Of a stretch of 64,000 nucleotides of DNA, positions 10,410-22,651 are shown one piece after another. Numbering within the stretch: position 1 is the stretch's first letter; each line of letters begins with the position of its first letter. Below the pieces are notes generated by a model, which made no database searches, was not told where the DNA came from, and saw nothing but the letters and a program-made list of their open reading frames with translations. Location of the stretch: contig JAJLRJ010000002.1 of assembly GCA_024195265.1 (NCBI GenBank), positions 52,702,251 through 52,766,250 of the forward strand, in the 5' to 3' direction. A program made the position numbers and the translations under genes. Origin of the DNA: Dendrophyllia cribrosa (Eukaryota > Cnidaria > Anthozoa > Scleractinia > Dendrophylliidae).

Positions 10410-11330
10410 GACTGAAGTTCTTTGAGGGTAGCAGATTTCCGAGTGGACTACTGCTGCAGGGCCGCTTTGGCCCTGTTTAGCTTGTCCGAGAGGAGACGAG
10501 CTTCCATTTTGGAAGAAACAAGAAGAATACCCATGAATCCTAGGGAGGTGGTGGGTGCAACTGTTTTTCCTGTGGCAATAGGGATATCTAGCTCTGCAAA
10601 AAGGCAGAGGATTTTGCAAAGGGCTGTTAAACCGATGGACCGAGGTGGACTGGTAACAAAGAAGAAATCATCGAGAATATGGATTACATGGGGGATGCCC
10701 AACTTAGACTTATTAATCCATTCGATCATGCAGAATAGTTGGTCAAAAAGATGGGGGGGGGGGGGGGAGGGGGGGGGGGGGGGGGGGGGGGGGGGCACTG
10801 CGCAGCCCGAACGGAAGGACAGTGTCAAAGTAATGCAGTCCTTGCCACTTCATACCCAGGAGCTCCCAGTCCGTGGGGTGCACAGGTATGTTGCGGAAGG
10901 CAGACTTGATGTCCAACTTGGACAGAAAACACCCTTGACCAAGATCCTGAATAATAGAGATGGCATTGTCTACAGTAATATAAAGAGTAGGCATTTGGAC
11001 TGATGTGGGCATTGACGCTAGTAGGGTGATATTTGGGGAAGGATGAGTGAAAAATGGTGCGCCAATCTTCGGAGTGCTTCTTTGGGACAACCCCTATGGG
11101 ATAAACCTGCAGGTTGCGGAAGGGAGGGGAAGTAAAAGGACCAGCTGTATGACCCGGTTGCACTTCCTTAAGGATATTTTTAGTAATGATGGACGGATAT
11201 TCCCTGGCAGAGATGAGGTTAGGGTACTCCTTGGCAACCCGAGGACCTTAAAAACCAATTTTAAAACCCTGGGAGAGGCCTGTGAGGAGATTGTCGACAG
11301 AGGCCTGGTCGGGGTGATCATGCAAATAAG
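10410..11330 (-). pseudogene. DIRS reverse transcriptase (split frames)
   Basis: Pieces lie in three frames. YPIGVVPKKHSEDWRTIFH is the finger region (about 11115-11050). LSKLDIKSAFRNIPVHP holds motif A Asp (about 10920). LPFGLRSAP is motif B (about 10812-10790). ILDDFFF is the motif C Asp-Asp pair (about 10672). A 43-base C-tract on the coding strand interrupts motif B right after SAP. The enzyme would copy element RNA into DNA. Confidence 0.82.
10753..10795 (+). repeat. Poly-G tract inside RT pseudogene
   Basis: Forty-three bases, all G except one A at 10768. On the coding strand it gives a run of Pro in place of the residues that normally follow LPFGLRSAP. Confidence 0.9.
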
Positions 11331-12585
11331 AGGTGAGTTTGGAAATAGTTATTGGGGTGGAGGGAGATAATGTGGACAAATAATTAGGTACGACTTCGGG
11401 AGGAATGGCCAAAGCGACTGATCTTAGATTGGGATTCCGAACTTGAGGCGACGACGTGGTCCTTCCCAGAGTGGGTGGCTGTGTAACCAGGCTTGTTGCA
11501 TTGGTGCTTGTAGGGGCAAGGGGTGAGGTGACCTGCAACCTCTTTGTTGAAATTGTAGCAGAGGTCTGCACGAGTAGTGGGGCCCTGAGAGGCCTTTGAC
11601 CTGGGAGAAAGGAGGCATGAATCGGTGAAATGGTCGAAAATTCTACAGGAAAAACTACCCCACGGGATGGGTATGACGAGAGAATGACCGAGGAGTAGAT
11701 CGCGAAAGCATCAAGCCACCGGTCAATGCCGTTGATTTTGGGGCAATTTGTGGAGGATGGGAGGGGAATGGTAAGGCCCTCGTGCCCAACTTGCAGCCTA
11801 AGGTTGGAATTCGCGTCAAAGTAATCGCGTAAAAAGGACGAAAACGGGAGAAGGCTAGCAAGCTCCACGTACTCACCGTTTGTTATGGCCGCTATGGAGC
11901 TTTTGGAAAGATGGCTGACAAGTGAAGGCAGTCTGTAGCTGAATGAAATGAATGAATTGAATGAATGAATGAATGAATGAATGAATGAATGAATCGATAA
12001 AAATGGATCTGCTGGAGTGGAGAGTGGCTGCATGGCCTGGGAGGCCGAGATTGAGGTTGTTGATTTGTCCGACATTTTGTCCGCCATTGCGATTGTGGCA
12101 GAGTGGGAGTGGGGATAACTGGAGGCTCGTTGGGAACTGGGACGGAAGTCCCGGCGCCTGGCAGTTGTGGTTGGTTCGTGTCTGGCGTGTTTACAATGTG
12201 TGCAGTGTTCTGGCTGGTAATTGTAGAATTCAACGCTGCCAATTTGCTGTCTACAATGGAGGCGATCATGGCAGCCAAACGCTCTTCGAGTACCGATGTC
12301 ATGGACTCAGTTTGGGCGTTGCGGTCGCCGGATAGTGATGTCGATGGTGCTGCGTCGTGCTCTTGGAGCCGGGCGATCAGGTCACGTCGTGGCCCTGTTT
12401 GCACCAGCCGACGTTGAGATAGGATTTGTCGAAGTGCTTCGACAGGCATTGCCGCGTAGTCGAGAGTTGGGCCGATTGGTTCTAGCAAAGCCGGCGTTGG
12501 AATCACCTTGTGCCGTGGAGTTTCTCTGGGTGCCGCGAGATTTGCGTTGTTTGGGCATTGTATAGATGTACGAAAATACGCGGGC
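11248..12585 (-). pseudogene. DIRS Gag-like ORF with SAP-like segment
   Basis: The N-terminal part includes MPVEALRQILSQRRLVQ...DLIARLQEHD (about 12455-12360), which resembles a SAP DNA-binding helix-extended-helix, as reported in several DIRS/Ngaro-like Gags. A proline/threonine-rich stretch, then SFIHSFIHSFIHS encoded by a tetranucleotide repeat, interrupts the frame. The second half (12087-11248) contains ITNGEYVELASLLP and WLDAFAIYSSVIL, common in DIRS-type Gag, and runs into the RT region. Confidence 0.65.
11941..11994. repeat. (AATG)n microsatellite
   Basis: About twelve tetranucleotide units, nearly perfect from 11963. Located inside the Gag frame; it causes the overlapping ORFs seen there. 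Confidence 0.9.
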
Positions 12586-12659
12586 AATGAGAACACTAAG
12601 GAAAAATATACGGACACGATACCAGCTAGAAGAGTGAAACTCAAATGTGGGATGGTTCG

Positions 12660-13188
12660 TGTATAATAGCTTAACTAGTCTCCGAACGGCATGCTATAAT
12701 CACATGACAACATGAGAGGGAAATCACTGGGAGCTTGGTGGTACAATGTTAGAACTGTGAAAGTAATATTACTTTACGCTAGAAATTACCTACAGGACTG
12801 TTGCTCTATCATGGCAGAATCACATGACAGCATTGAGTCAATGAGTGGGAAATCACTGGAACTTTGACCTACAATTTAACCTACTAAAAGTACAATTACT
12901 TCAGGCAGGCAATGACCTATGGACTGTTTCAACAGAGACTTCAGAGTTCATTAACCTCAGTTTACTAGCTAAAACTTGTAATTATACGCCTTTCCTCTAC
13001 TTTGCAGACTGTTTCCCCCATCACTATTCAAGTCACTCTATGAACACCTCGCTATTATACCCGGGCGCAATTATATGCACACCGTTCTCGACAAAATGAG
13101 GAACGTCTGGAGACTATGCACCCTTACAGGGCCTTAGTCCTGATACGATACCAGTTTTGCTAAATGCATGCACCACCATTAGAAATAC
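12660..13188. other. Spacer upstream of DIRS element
   Basis: No gene. Two related stretches (ACAATGTTAGAACTGTGAAAG... near 12741 and CCTACAATTTAACC... near 12868) and repeated TGGGAAATCACTGG near 12717 and 12846 indicate an internal duplication. This could be the 5' terminal repeat of the element. Confidence 0.4.
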
Positions 13189-13698
13189 AACAAATTGACG
13201 TTAAATTGTTTGAAATAAAGGCTAAATATCATTATTTTAATAACAAGTGGAAATATAATTTTAGTGTACAAAAAAATGGATATGAGTATATCGCCCATTT
13301 TCTCTTGTAAATTTCCCTCGCTCCGCCATTTTGAATACATGTGACGTCATGTATATGTTGTGGGTCAAAATTTGCCTTGGTTCGAAATTTTCTTTTCCTT
13401 TGTTTTTGGGTATGAAAATGCATGATAATGTATTATAATGAGTTTTAAACAAAGGAAAGAAAATTTTGAACCAAGGCAAATTTTGACCCAAAACATATAC
13501 ATAAGAAAGTCGATTGTTAGCAATAGTGGCAACCATATGACGTCATTAAAATTCAAAATGGTGGCGCGTGGGAAGTTTAAAAGCGAAAATAGGCGATATT
13601 CACATCCAATATTTTTGTACACTCAAATGTTCAATCCATTTGTTATTAAGAGAATCGAAATTTAGACTTTTTTCCCAACAATTTAACGTCAATTTGTT
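13189..13698. repeat. Foldback element with nested MITE
   Basis: Outer ends are inverted repeats (ACAAATTGACGTTAAATTGT), about 510 bases apart. Arms include matching gene-poor segments such as CGCCATTTTGAAT and its complement. A second foldback at 13356-13495 (TGTTGTGGGTCAAAATTTGC arms, TATA/TATG-like borders) is nested in the centre. That inner element resembles the MITE at 36721-36853. Confidence 0.7.
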
Positions 13699-13699
13699 A

Positions 13700-14468
13700 T
13701 AAAAATGGAGGCTCCTTTTACGCGAAAACCCTGCTTTTTAAGGAAACGCAAATAATTTCATCAAACGACGACAGATTTTTTTTCTAATAAGCTCAATAAG
13801 ATCCAGGAGTTTTTAAAAGCTTTATCAAGTTTTCACAAAATCGGCTACACAGAAATTGCTGCACAGGCGACTGCTGAATTTAAGCTTCCAAATATTATGC
13901 TTGCGTATTTGCCTCAGCTGTTTCAAGAATGCTAAAATAAAGCTACAATCGCACCCTATTAATTAAAAGCTTGATGCAAGCGAAACTTTAGCTGAATAAC
14001 CAGAAAAGATCGGAAATTCCTAGCAAAAGCTATAAGCAAGGAAAGAACAAGATGTTTATAGTGCGTAATTTGTGAGTCTTTTGTGAATTTGAAGATATTC
14101 AATTTTGCTCGACTGGTGAAAAAACTACCGATTTGTTTTCTCGTATTTCAAGGAATAACATTCAGTAAACTGTATGTACAAACAGGAGGTGTCCGCTTAC
14201 GGGAGGTTAAAAATGTATTATTGGAGAGGATAGATCGCTGGAACCGCGGATTGGTGTTCGTTAGTCGAGGTTCGACTGTATGTGTGCCTAAAACCGGCGC
14301 AAAAACACATTGTTCAATATATGTAGACTAGTCGGTCAGACGAATTTCAAACCTACTGTACATAAGGACAGTGACTCACAAAATATACTGTATGTAGGTT
14401 CTGATACAACTTCAATAAATTTAAAAACAATGTCGGTCCATCAGCCAGTTTCATTTGAAGGCTAGGTG
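13700..14468. other. Intergenic DNA, no gene
   Basis: AT-rich. Around 14185-14280 a stretch with GTCCGCTTACGGGAGG and AATCGAGG-like words resembles the pogo-type MITE at 58439-59035 but has no clear partner arm. Confidence 0.45.
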
Positions 14469-14763
14469 TCAGACTGCGAGCCGTCTCTTATTTTTCTTTT
14501 GGTTAGTCGAGCGAGCACGTGCGGGCGAGTGAGCGGCGAAACCGCGAGGCGCCTGGATCGAGGGCATCAGCCCGAGGAAAAGAAAAAAATAAGCAAGACT
14601 GCACTGTTTTACTAAAAACGCGACGCCAGGCACTCAGGCGCCGGAGCACTATCATTTGTTGATTTCCAAGTGATGACGCTTTTGTTTCAACGAGCTGTCA
14701 TTTTTCGCGTCAGTGAGAAATCTGAGATCACAACTCGCGGGAAACTTCGCACGGCAAACAACA

Positions 14764-14985
14764 ATGTCTTTCCGTGATGTCGATGTCTTGAAACGTGTTT
14801 GCGAAGATACTTTGTGAGGAATCATCCTTAAACAAAAACAAGAAGATGCCGTTCTCGCCCTGCTTGGGAAGAAAGATGTTTTTGCAGTTTTGCCTAGGGG
14901 TTGTGGGAAAAGCTTGATTTATCAAAGCTTTACTTTAGCGAAAAGCACACTCGATGGTGGAAATCCCACGACCATTTGTTGTTGT
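14764..14985 (+). pseudogene. RecQ-like helicase fragment
   Basis: The frame reads KQEDAVLALLGKKDVFAVLP then RGCGKSLIYQ. GCGKS is a Walker A loop and the upstream Gln in KQ fits the motif 0 / Q-motif position of RecQ-family DNA helicases. A stop lies just upstream (TGTGAG) and the frame degrades after about 14960. It represents only the first ATPase motif. Confidence 0.65.
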
Positions 14986-15049
14986 CCCTTTACTAAGTAT
15001 CACTGAGGAACAGATCAAAACCAACGAGTTTAACCCCCGGTTTAACCTT

Positions 15050-15330
15050 CATGGTGTCTGAAAATGTCAGGGTTCTTTATGCATTCCGCAAAGGCGCGAG
15101 ATTCGAAAAAGAGTCTATCCTTGATATTTGCACTCATTTAAACCGTCTAAGACCGCTAACTAAACGGCATCTTATAGAATTACAACCTCTGTTAAAACAA
15201 CTCTATAAGGAGCCTCCCCTTATTTCATACAAGATGGGTAGATCTTTGATAAACTGGTCAGGGCTAAACTGTAAAAATCAAACCACGCCACACGCTAGTG
15301 GGATTTGTGCTAGACCTGTTAACACCTTTT
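15050..15330 (+). pseudogene. Penelope-like RT C-terminal fragment
   Basis: KQLYKEPPLISYKMGRSL followed, one frame over, by DKLVRAKL and then CARP. This matches the conserved segment after the RT domain of Penelope-like elements (P-P-L-I-x-Y/F-x-R-x-x-S-L-x-D-x-L-V-R-A-K-L). A frameshift occurs at the RSL codons (about 15244). No GIY-YIG endonuclease is visible. Confidence 0.6.
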
Positions 15331-15809
15331 ATTTCATATGTAGAATGGCTTGCTCCACTCGATCGTTGATCGGCGCTCTTGGCATTAAAATTCTCACAAA
15401 CTGTTTTCAAACAACTTTTATACACAAATGATAAAAATCACTAGGCGATTGATCACAGGTGTTTTTTTTCTTGCATTGTTTGGTACAGCCGCTCATTTCA
15501 CGGCGCTGCTTCGAATACAACACAATCGGAAACCAGATGTCGACGCAGACTATGAATTCGCGGAAAAAAATTATACTGTGGGTCTGTGACACTCGGGGTA
15601 ATGCGTCAAAAGTAGGCGGAGTTGTGACTCGATCCGTATGTCAAAACGTAGGCGCGTTTTTAGTAAGGAGACAGTGCAGTCTCTTATTTTTATTTTCCTC
15701 GGGTTGACGCCCTCGATCCACGCGCCTCGCGGCTTCGCCGCTTGCGCGCGCGTGCTCGCTTCACTAACTGCAAGAAAAATAAGAGACGGCTCGAAGTCTA
15801 GTCATTCCA

Positions 15810-17800
15810 TGGCATAGCAAGATAAACTGACGAAAATATATTTATAAACGCATATGACCGATCTCTGACTTTGTCGGGTGAATTTGTCTTTTTTTCGTTT
15901 GACTTTGTGAACCATTTATTTTTAATTTCGCAAAACGTATGACGGTGAGCAGACTCAAATGTAAGGAAACACGCAAGCATGATAGCTGAAAATTTCGGCT
16001 TGATTGATTTTGTTGTGCCAGCCGGAAAAAACAATAAAATATCCTACTTACTTCGATTAACCAAAATACTAAATGGGTGTTTCGAAAATATGTGTAGTGA
16101 ATTGATGTTTAGCTTAGATAACGAATTATTCCAATGACCGAAAATTGACTGTGAATGAATGAGAGATTTTTTAAAAATATTTCCATTTACGAATATTTTA
16201 AACTTACTATTTGTCTTGTTAAAAAGGCCGGCATTTTATAAAAAAGACTCACTTTTTGCTAGCTACATGGTTCTAAATACATGTACGCTTATAGAAAATA
16301 TTAATAGATATTGTTTCCTCCAATGGGCAACTATGAATACTATAAATAAAGGTCAATCATATTCCTCCGGCTTCCATTTTGTATACCAGTACCGGCTTTA
16401 ATGCGTAATATTAATCGATAAAGTTGTTTCATATTTTTATAACTTTCTAAAACTTCGACCGACAATAAATTTGTATTGGTGACTTAAATCTCTAGATAAA
16501 GACTTACTTCATAATCATGCTGGAATTGAAATGATAAGGCTAAGCCGCGGTGGTGATTTTATATTCAATGAAAAGAAAATTCTTAACTTTCATATATCAA
16601 TGTCCGTTTGCCTTGATGTTTCTTTTAATTACAACGAAATGTCATGGTCACATAAATTTTAAACTTTCTGCATAAAATGTAGTAGATTTATGAAATCAAA
16701 CTCAAAACAGGAAATGCATGGTTGACGACAACGAACCAATTTATATTTTTTGTTTCAAACGAAAAATATAAACTAAAAATTAAATCAAGGCTGTACCGTA
16801 CAGTTACAGAAAAAAGAAAAAAATTAGATTAAAAAAAATCCTTGACAGAGTTTTCAAAAGGAGGCTTTCAGTATATTTCATTATCACAAGATTGTCGAAT
16901 AAGAGGACCATTAGCAAACACATTAACATAATTTCAATTACAGTTCCTACGTAGACATTTCTCAAAATTTCTTTTCCTAAAATGAAGTTGTTGCGACAAC
17001 ATCAGGTTACTTCAAAAAGTCAGATTTATGAATTCTATCGAGGTTTTACTATTATTTATAGGTCTTTGTCATTGAAACTAATGTGATTTTTCCTTTGTCG
17101 ATACCCGGCTGTTTTCACAAAACAAAGCTAATTGAAATCGTGGTTTCAATGTGTGAAGAAACTTTTCAATCAACTTCATTATTTCAAAATTTTCTATAGC
17201 TAGAAACATTACCGCTAACCTCAGGTAGTCATTTTATTTATTTATATACATACATATATGCAAACATACATACCTGTGTTCTCTTTCCCTCAGTTTATTT
17301 CGTATTTCACCTGATTTTAATATTTTACCCTGCAGGGAAAAATAAGCTAAGTCATGGCAAAAGAGCTATTTAGACTTTGTTGAAATAGTGAGTGGGCTGG
17401 AACGGGAATCACTCTTTGTCGCAGGAAAAAAAAAACAATGTAAAATGATTAAGATTCGCTAGAGAATTCCATTAAATCGATGACTGATCAATTAAACAAA
17501 ATTTAATTCAATAATACCCTGGCACGGGTTTCATATGAACCTCTCGACATTCCCACGTGTCCTAATTCTTAATTCTCGAGTACTATTCAGAATCAATTTC
17601 CCTGCAGAGCTGTCCAGATGAAGGGGTACTTTTAATTGCGTTGGCCGGCGGCCTATAGATTCGGAAACGGAAAACGTCTTTTCATTGTTGCACGCAAGCC
17701 AAAACAACAATTGTGAAAGCTATTAGGTATATTTGGAGTGCACTGCTTGAAAAGCGCCGGTCTTAAAAAAACCCCGCTGCAATCAAAACGGACCATTGAC
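15810..17800. other. Intergenic DNA upstream of P2
   Basis: AT-rich and without a supported ORF. A short hairpin (TTTTTCGTTT... near 16740-16770) and an ATACATACATATATGCAAACATACATAC stretch near 17245-17270 are the only patterns noted. Confidence 0.5.
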
Positions 17801-17806
17801 AGTGAG

Positions 17807-17815
17807 CATAAAAGG
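17807..17815 (+). promoter_or_regulatory. TATA-like box of P2
   Basis: CATAAAAGG, 88 bases before the P2 ATG, in the same relative place as TATAAAAGG of P1. Confidence 0.5.
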
Positions 17816-17894
17816 CGAAGACTAACGACCCTTGTTTTTCACATTAATCCGGTTCAATCGACCTTGGTGTCTACAAGCTATAACCTCTACAAAA

Positions 17895-18011
17895 ATGAAT
17901 GCAAGGTCTGCCTTTTTAATTTTTATCGTCGTACTTGCTACTGTTCTGTGCCAGAGAAGCGACGCTTTCACTGCTGGGGCAGGAAACATCAAAAAGAGAG
18001 ATTTCAACCAG
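17895..18011 (+). CDS. P2 exon 1: secreted two-cysteine peptide precursor
   Basis: Thirty-nine codons from ATG in the context AAAAATGA, as in P1. Residues 1-24 form a signal peptide (hydrophobic core AFLIFIVVLATVL, ending Ser-Asp-Ala). FTAGAG follows at 25-30, then KKR at 33-35; unlike P1 and P3 there is no Gly before the basic pair, so an amide is not predicted. The exon ends CAG|GTAAAA in phase 0. Total precursor 83 aa. The neighbouring P1 on the same strand, 16 kb upstream, suggests tandem duplication. Function unknown. Confidence 0.75.
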
Positions 18012-21000
18012 GTAAAAGAAATATTTACACATTAATAGCTTAGCCTGCATTGATACTCAACTAAATCGTGTCACAGAGCTCGACAAACATTGCTTTTTTC
18101 ACCCTTGATAACAAGTGAATGAGCCGAACAAAATTTAAGAAAAGGAGACAGTTTGATTTTAAGCCAAACAGTACCACAAAACTGGTCACACCGACTTATT
18201 TACTGATCCAAGATTATAATCCATCTGACAAGATTCAGAGTTTGACCTTACGAGAGAAAATTTATCATGATCTGAGGCAATTTAATTCTCTAATAGAACA
18301 TTACGACCAGTTTACCCGCAGTGCTCACTCAGTTCGTCTGTTCGTCTTTTCTTTTTCAACATATGCTGTGACATAAATTAATACTATACATTCATATAAC
18401 TAGAAAAATTAATTTGAAAGCCTTTAGCACTGAACTGAACCGAGGGAATGCGAAAGAATATAATGCATTTGGCGCTATGGCCACGCCCTTACCTAAGAGA
18501 ACGCACAAACGCAATCGGTCAGTTATGCTACTGCAAAATCTTCAAACCAATGCTGTAAGAATTTTAGCTTATCTACCGTTATACTACATCGCCCACCATC
18601 GCGTTATATTCGCTATTCCTTCTCACTTTTTCGAATATTTTTCTGCGCCACGCCAACTTAAAAAAAACGATGTCTGAAACATTTTTATATTTCAATTTCA
18701 ACGGGGTAAATACAGCTCAAGACATTTGATCTTCTTCTGTATGCTTTTGTCAGTGATGTAAATACGAATTCATTGCATACGAATTAAAAGTAAAACATTC
18801 TTCTCTGAATTTCACTTTTCAGTTCCAAAAAAATTGATGAGATATACAATCATATTTATTCTGATCAATCATGTAATTCTATTGTAATTTATCTTTACGA
18901 TATTATTATGCTGTCTAACACATCATGTGGTTTTCAAGGACAAAAAAAATAGACAGCTAGGAATTACAAACATTATCTTAACCTGCCTCCGTGCAATAAT
19001 CAAAGCTAAGATTTTTCCAAATTTCAGACTGCATAATCAAAATTTTTCCCTAGAACGTTTATCATACATTTTTCTCAAAAGGGTGAAAAGGACTACCAGT
19101 TGTTTTGCTGTTTTTCTTTTTAGACAGGCTTTAAAAACAAATATATTCGATGACTTTCACTTATTAAATTCTTGACTCGGTAATTATCCCTAACCTTACA
19201 TCTAAAATTCAGAGAGCAAGCTTGCCAATGGTTGCTCTTTTTCCTCCTTTTTTCTTGCTAGATGATATTAATGGATTTAAAACTAAATCTTTTTGTTATC
19301 CCTCGAACCTGACTTCATTGTTATTTAAAAGGAGTTTGTTCATGTTGACATTACGAAAGTCCCAAAAGTCTCGATAGGCAATATCCTCTTTTTGATCTTG
19401 CGAGTATTTTGCGCCTTGTTTATGATTTATTTTCACTGATTAAAATTAATGTTCGTTTGCATTGATGAACGTTGTAAATCGGAACAAAACACTGGTCATG
19501 GAAGGTAATTTTTTATAGTTTCCTTTGAACGATTTCTTTTAATTGAATTTTACCTACACTAACACATCACCGTGAAAACATAGGAAGTTTACTTGCGAAA
19601 GAAAGCCCGAGGCGATATGGCGTTTTGATTGATCTTGAGTTCTTGAAACAATATTTCCTCGTTTGACGATAGAGTATCGTTTGATTATAAACACACGCTG
19701 GGAAAATGAATCTACATCTGTAAAAACCTAGAATACAACTAGGAAAAATGTTCGGCAACAATGAGAACGAAAAAAAGTGCAACTAAGATTAAGAATGTCC
19801 CGTCTAGACAGTGACAAGAAAGCTTAATGGTTCATTTGTGGACGATTAAGAAACTATCTTAAAACCTCAGTTCTAAAACTGCCCCTTAAGTTTCAAGTTA
19901 TCAGCAGCTGCAGCACCGCCGGTCAAATTTCTCAGCCGAGTCACGGAACTCGATCAGTAAAGCTAATTTTTTTTATTCTCGTTCCTCTTGTATCTCAATT
20001 TAATAAATAAAATTGCATTTTTGGAAGACTTGATTTCTTTTTCTCGAGGAGAAATTAAAGAAAATTGTTTATTTTTTCGTTAAGATATTGGTTTTGGTTT
20101 TTAATTTCTTGTCAATTCAGTGACGACCTTTATATAAAAGATAGAAGCGGAACCAATGTTTTAGCTGACGATCTGTTCTTCGATACCGTTATCAGTCAAC
20201 TTTGAATTAAACGTGGCGTTTTTGCAGAAGTCGAAACTATTTTGATATATTTTGTTCTTATTTTGTATTCTCAGAAATGATGTATATGTAAAATATCTCA
20301 CTGTACATTGTTTCTTTGGTTGGTAACGTAATTCAAGGAGCCAACTGAATATCTGTATCATGATTGTTCCTAAGGATGTAATACACGAAAACATATTTCA
20401 TTTCACCAAAATGACCTCCAAAGCAATTTCCTAATTCGAAACTACTGTTAGTGTCAAACGCGTCGAGCTCGTATCAGTCGTTTCATGATGAGAGACGTAG
20501 CAAAATGAAGTAAAAAGTCGGGGTTTTCGTCGTTTTTTCTTTCACACAATAATATCTATTTGGAATTCAGAGTAAACGTATAAACAGGGAAAAATCGAGT
20601 TTTTTAAAAAAAAAGGACATAGACTGGAATTATTTTTTAATTTCATATCAGGCAATTATCAGAACTATTCTCGTCTACGGTATGAAATAATTTTGAATTC
20701 TACTACAACAACGCCTCCGGAACTTCAACTGACAGAACGATCACTACAAATACCTTAATTCGGGTATTATGAGCAAGAGAACGAAGTTTGATCTGAATTT
20801 TGTGATTAAAAAAAAAGTCAGATATCGCAGATTAAATCATATATTAAAGATGATATCTCAAGACTATTCTGTTTATTCTTAAATATGGCATGATATCATA
20901 ATGATAACATACATTCGAACTGAATATGACTTTGTTATCAAACTCATCAAGCCAAATATTTCATAAGTACATGTGAGCACTTTCTATGCCGGACTAGTAG

Positions 21001-21915
21001 CTAATCTTAAAGAGTAGGGGTATAATTAAAAAAAGGAGAGAGTTATTATGTTTATAAAGTTCCAGCTGTTTTTTGCCGCTATTTTTCGTTTAATATACCG
21101 TTTCTCTTTTTAAAATATTGATCTATAACGGATATCGGAAAAATCAGAATCACTATTGTAACCACACTTTCCAATTTCCTCATATAAAAATTAATTTCCT
21201 TCTTACGCAAGAAAAGCAACTCAAAATGGCTTTTTGATATATTGTTTTCCAAAAACTGAATCAAAATATCTTTCTTTTTTATTTCAGTTTTTTTGTTCTC
21301 TACATTTTGTTCTCATCGAGTCTGAATTGTTAAACCTGAAATTGGAAATTTGAAAATTAGTTCTCAAAATCAAGTCGAAGAACTAATAAACTATTGTATT
21401 GTATTGTTTTGATTTGATTTGTATTGTATTGTATAATCTAAACATCCAATCTAGACATGGAGAAGATCAAGAGGCCATTTTTATAGTTTGTGAGATGACT
21501 TTGTTGAAACCATTTTTTTGCTGGCCCAACTATAGTAGCAGCTTTGCCTCGACGTTTCTTCTTTTACAATTACATGCGGCGTAGAATTTAACTTATATCA
21601 AATGAATTTGCTAGCAAATTGACCGTGAAATTTATATATCGGGTCACACGATCACGAAACTCTAAAATTACTTAAATTCCTGTTCTCAAGCAATTGTATT
21701 TAGTTTCACGTAAGATTTCAAACAATAGGTGAGTGTTTCATCAGGACTTCCAAACACCGTGACGTGGGTTAAAAAATAAAAACGGCGCGGCCGGGTTTTT
21801 TTAAACCGATTTCGAGGTGTGACACTCTCTTTCGAGTGTTTGACATAGCTTCTCGAACTGATCATTAAATACAGCGAAAATGGATGAACAAAATCGCTGA
21901 ATGTACGTATGGTTA

Positions 21916-22317
21916 TTAAAGGGGCACTGTTCCTTCGAAATAGCAAATTTCGCTTAGCTTATTGCCACGTTATATCGCCAAATGCTACCAAATATACAAC
22001 TTAGTTGGATAAAAAAAATTTCTATAGAGCAAAACAAAAGCAGTAGTTTGGAGATAAAGTGCAGGATTGCAAGGATTGAAGTGGATTACAGTTCATGAAA
22101 TTTGATTTATTGACCGCTTGTCAATAAATCAAACTTGCCATTCTTGTGACATTTTGGCTTTTCTAGCCTTTATTTTGTTTGTTTAGTTCATATTTCTTTG
22201 CTTCTATCGCTTTTAGTGATGATTTCGTCCAATTTCAAGATAATAAAGTAAGCTGAACCAAGCTCCTGGCCATAATCATGAAAACACGATATATCAGCAA
22301 GGACAGTGTCCCTTTAA
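21916..22317. repeat. MITE with TTAAAGGGGCACTGTT ends
   Basis: Inverted ends TTAAAGGGGCACTGTT and the complement of GGACAGTGTCCCTTTAA. Fragments of the same family occur near 51185-51300, near 54125-54205 (right end) and near 59410-59530 (middle). Confidence 0.7.
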
Positions 22318-22388
22318 GATCCTGTTTTCAAACCAGCTTCACACTTAAAATTTTCTTTGTTCAATTACCAATGAGTTTGAGAAATAGT

Positions 22389-22531
22389 AGAGCGTTTTCA
22401 CTCAGTCCCGTGGGACTCAAATGACAAAGGCCATGGCAGCCATGTTGGTGTTCCTAACAAAGGAAGTTAATTAAAATTATTTTGTACGGGAACACCAATA
22501 TGGCGGCTATGACGTCAAGTGAAAACGCTCT
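22389..22531. repeat. 143-bp MITE, AGAGCGTTTTCACT ends
   Basis: Short foldback element: AGAGCGTTTTCACT at the left, AGTGAAAACGCTCT at the right, with inner arms GTTGGTGTTCC / GGAACACCAA. It ends only 120 bases before the exon 2 acceptor of P2. Confidence 0.75.
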
Positions 22532-22651
22532 ATATAAGTTTTTATTCTCGATTTTTTGTTCTCCTTACATTTTTCGTATTTTGTGTCTTTGTTATTGTAG
22601 CCTCAACTTTATTAACAGCTCATGTCAATCATTTTTCTTTGCGATTTTCAG

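Larger units (their letters stand above)
8700..12660 (-). mobile_element. Decayed DIRS-like retrotransposon
   Basis: Read on the minus strand, the order is Gag, reverse transcriptase, RNase H, tyrosine recombinase. This order and the recombinase in place of a DDE integrase are diagnostic of the DIRS order. Frames are broken by stops, frameshifts, a poly-G tract and a tetranucleotide repeat, so it is inactive. Split direct or inverted terminal repeats were not located with confidence; 8557-8759 and 12660-13100 are the places to look. Confidence 0.82.
14469..15803. mobile_element. TIR element with captured gene fragments
   Basis: Two inverted arms of about 150 bases (14469-14619 and 15663-15803) share GAGCCGTCTCTTATTTTTCT, a GC-rich CGCCTCGCGG block and GCAGTCT near their inner ends. 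Between them lie a RecQ-like helicase fragment and a Penelope-type RT fragment, both broken. No transposase is seen, so it is non-autonomous. Confidence 0.7.
18012..22651 (+). other. P2 intron, repeat-bearing
   Basis: GT-AG intron of 4.64 kb. It contains a (TTGTA)n tract at about 21390-21436, which looks like a LINE or SINE tail, and two MITEs at 21916-22317 and 22389-22531. Several ORFs of 60-90 codons inside look random: no homology motifs and no coding bias. Confidence 0.65.

Noticed and set aside
10422..11370. Plus-strand ORFs over the DIRS RT region
   Set aside because: Shadow frames; the minus strand carries the RT motifs. Gly runs come from the poly-G tract.
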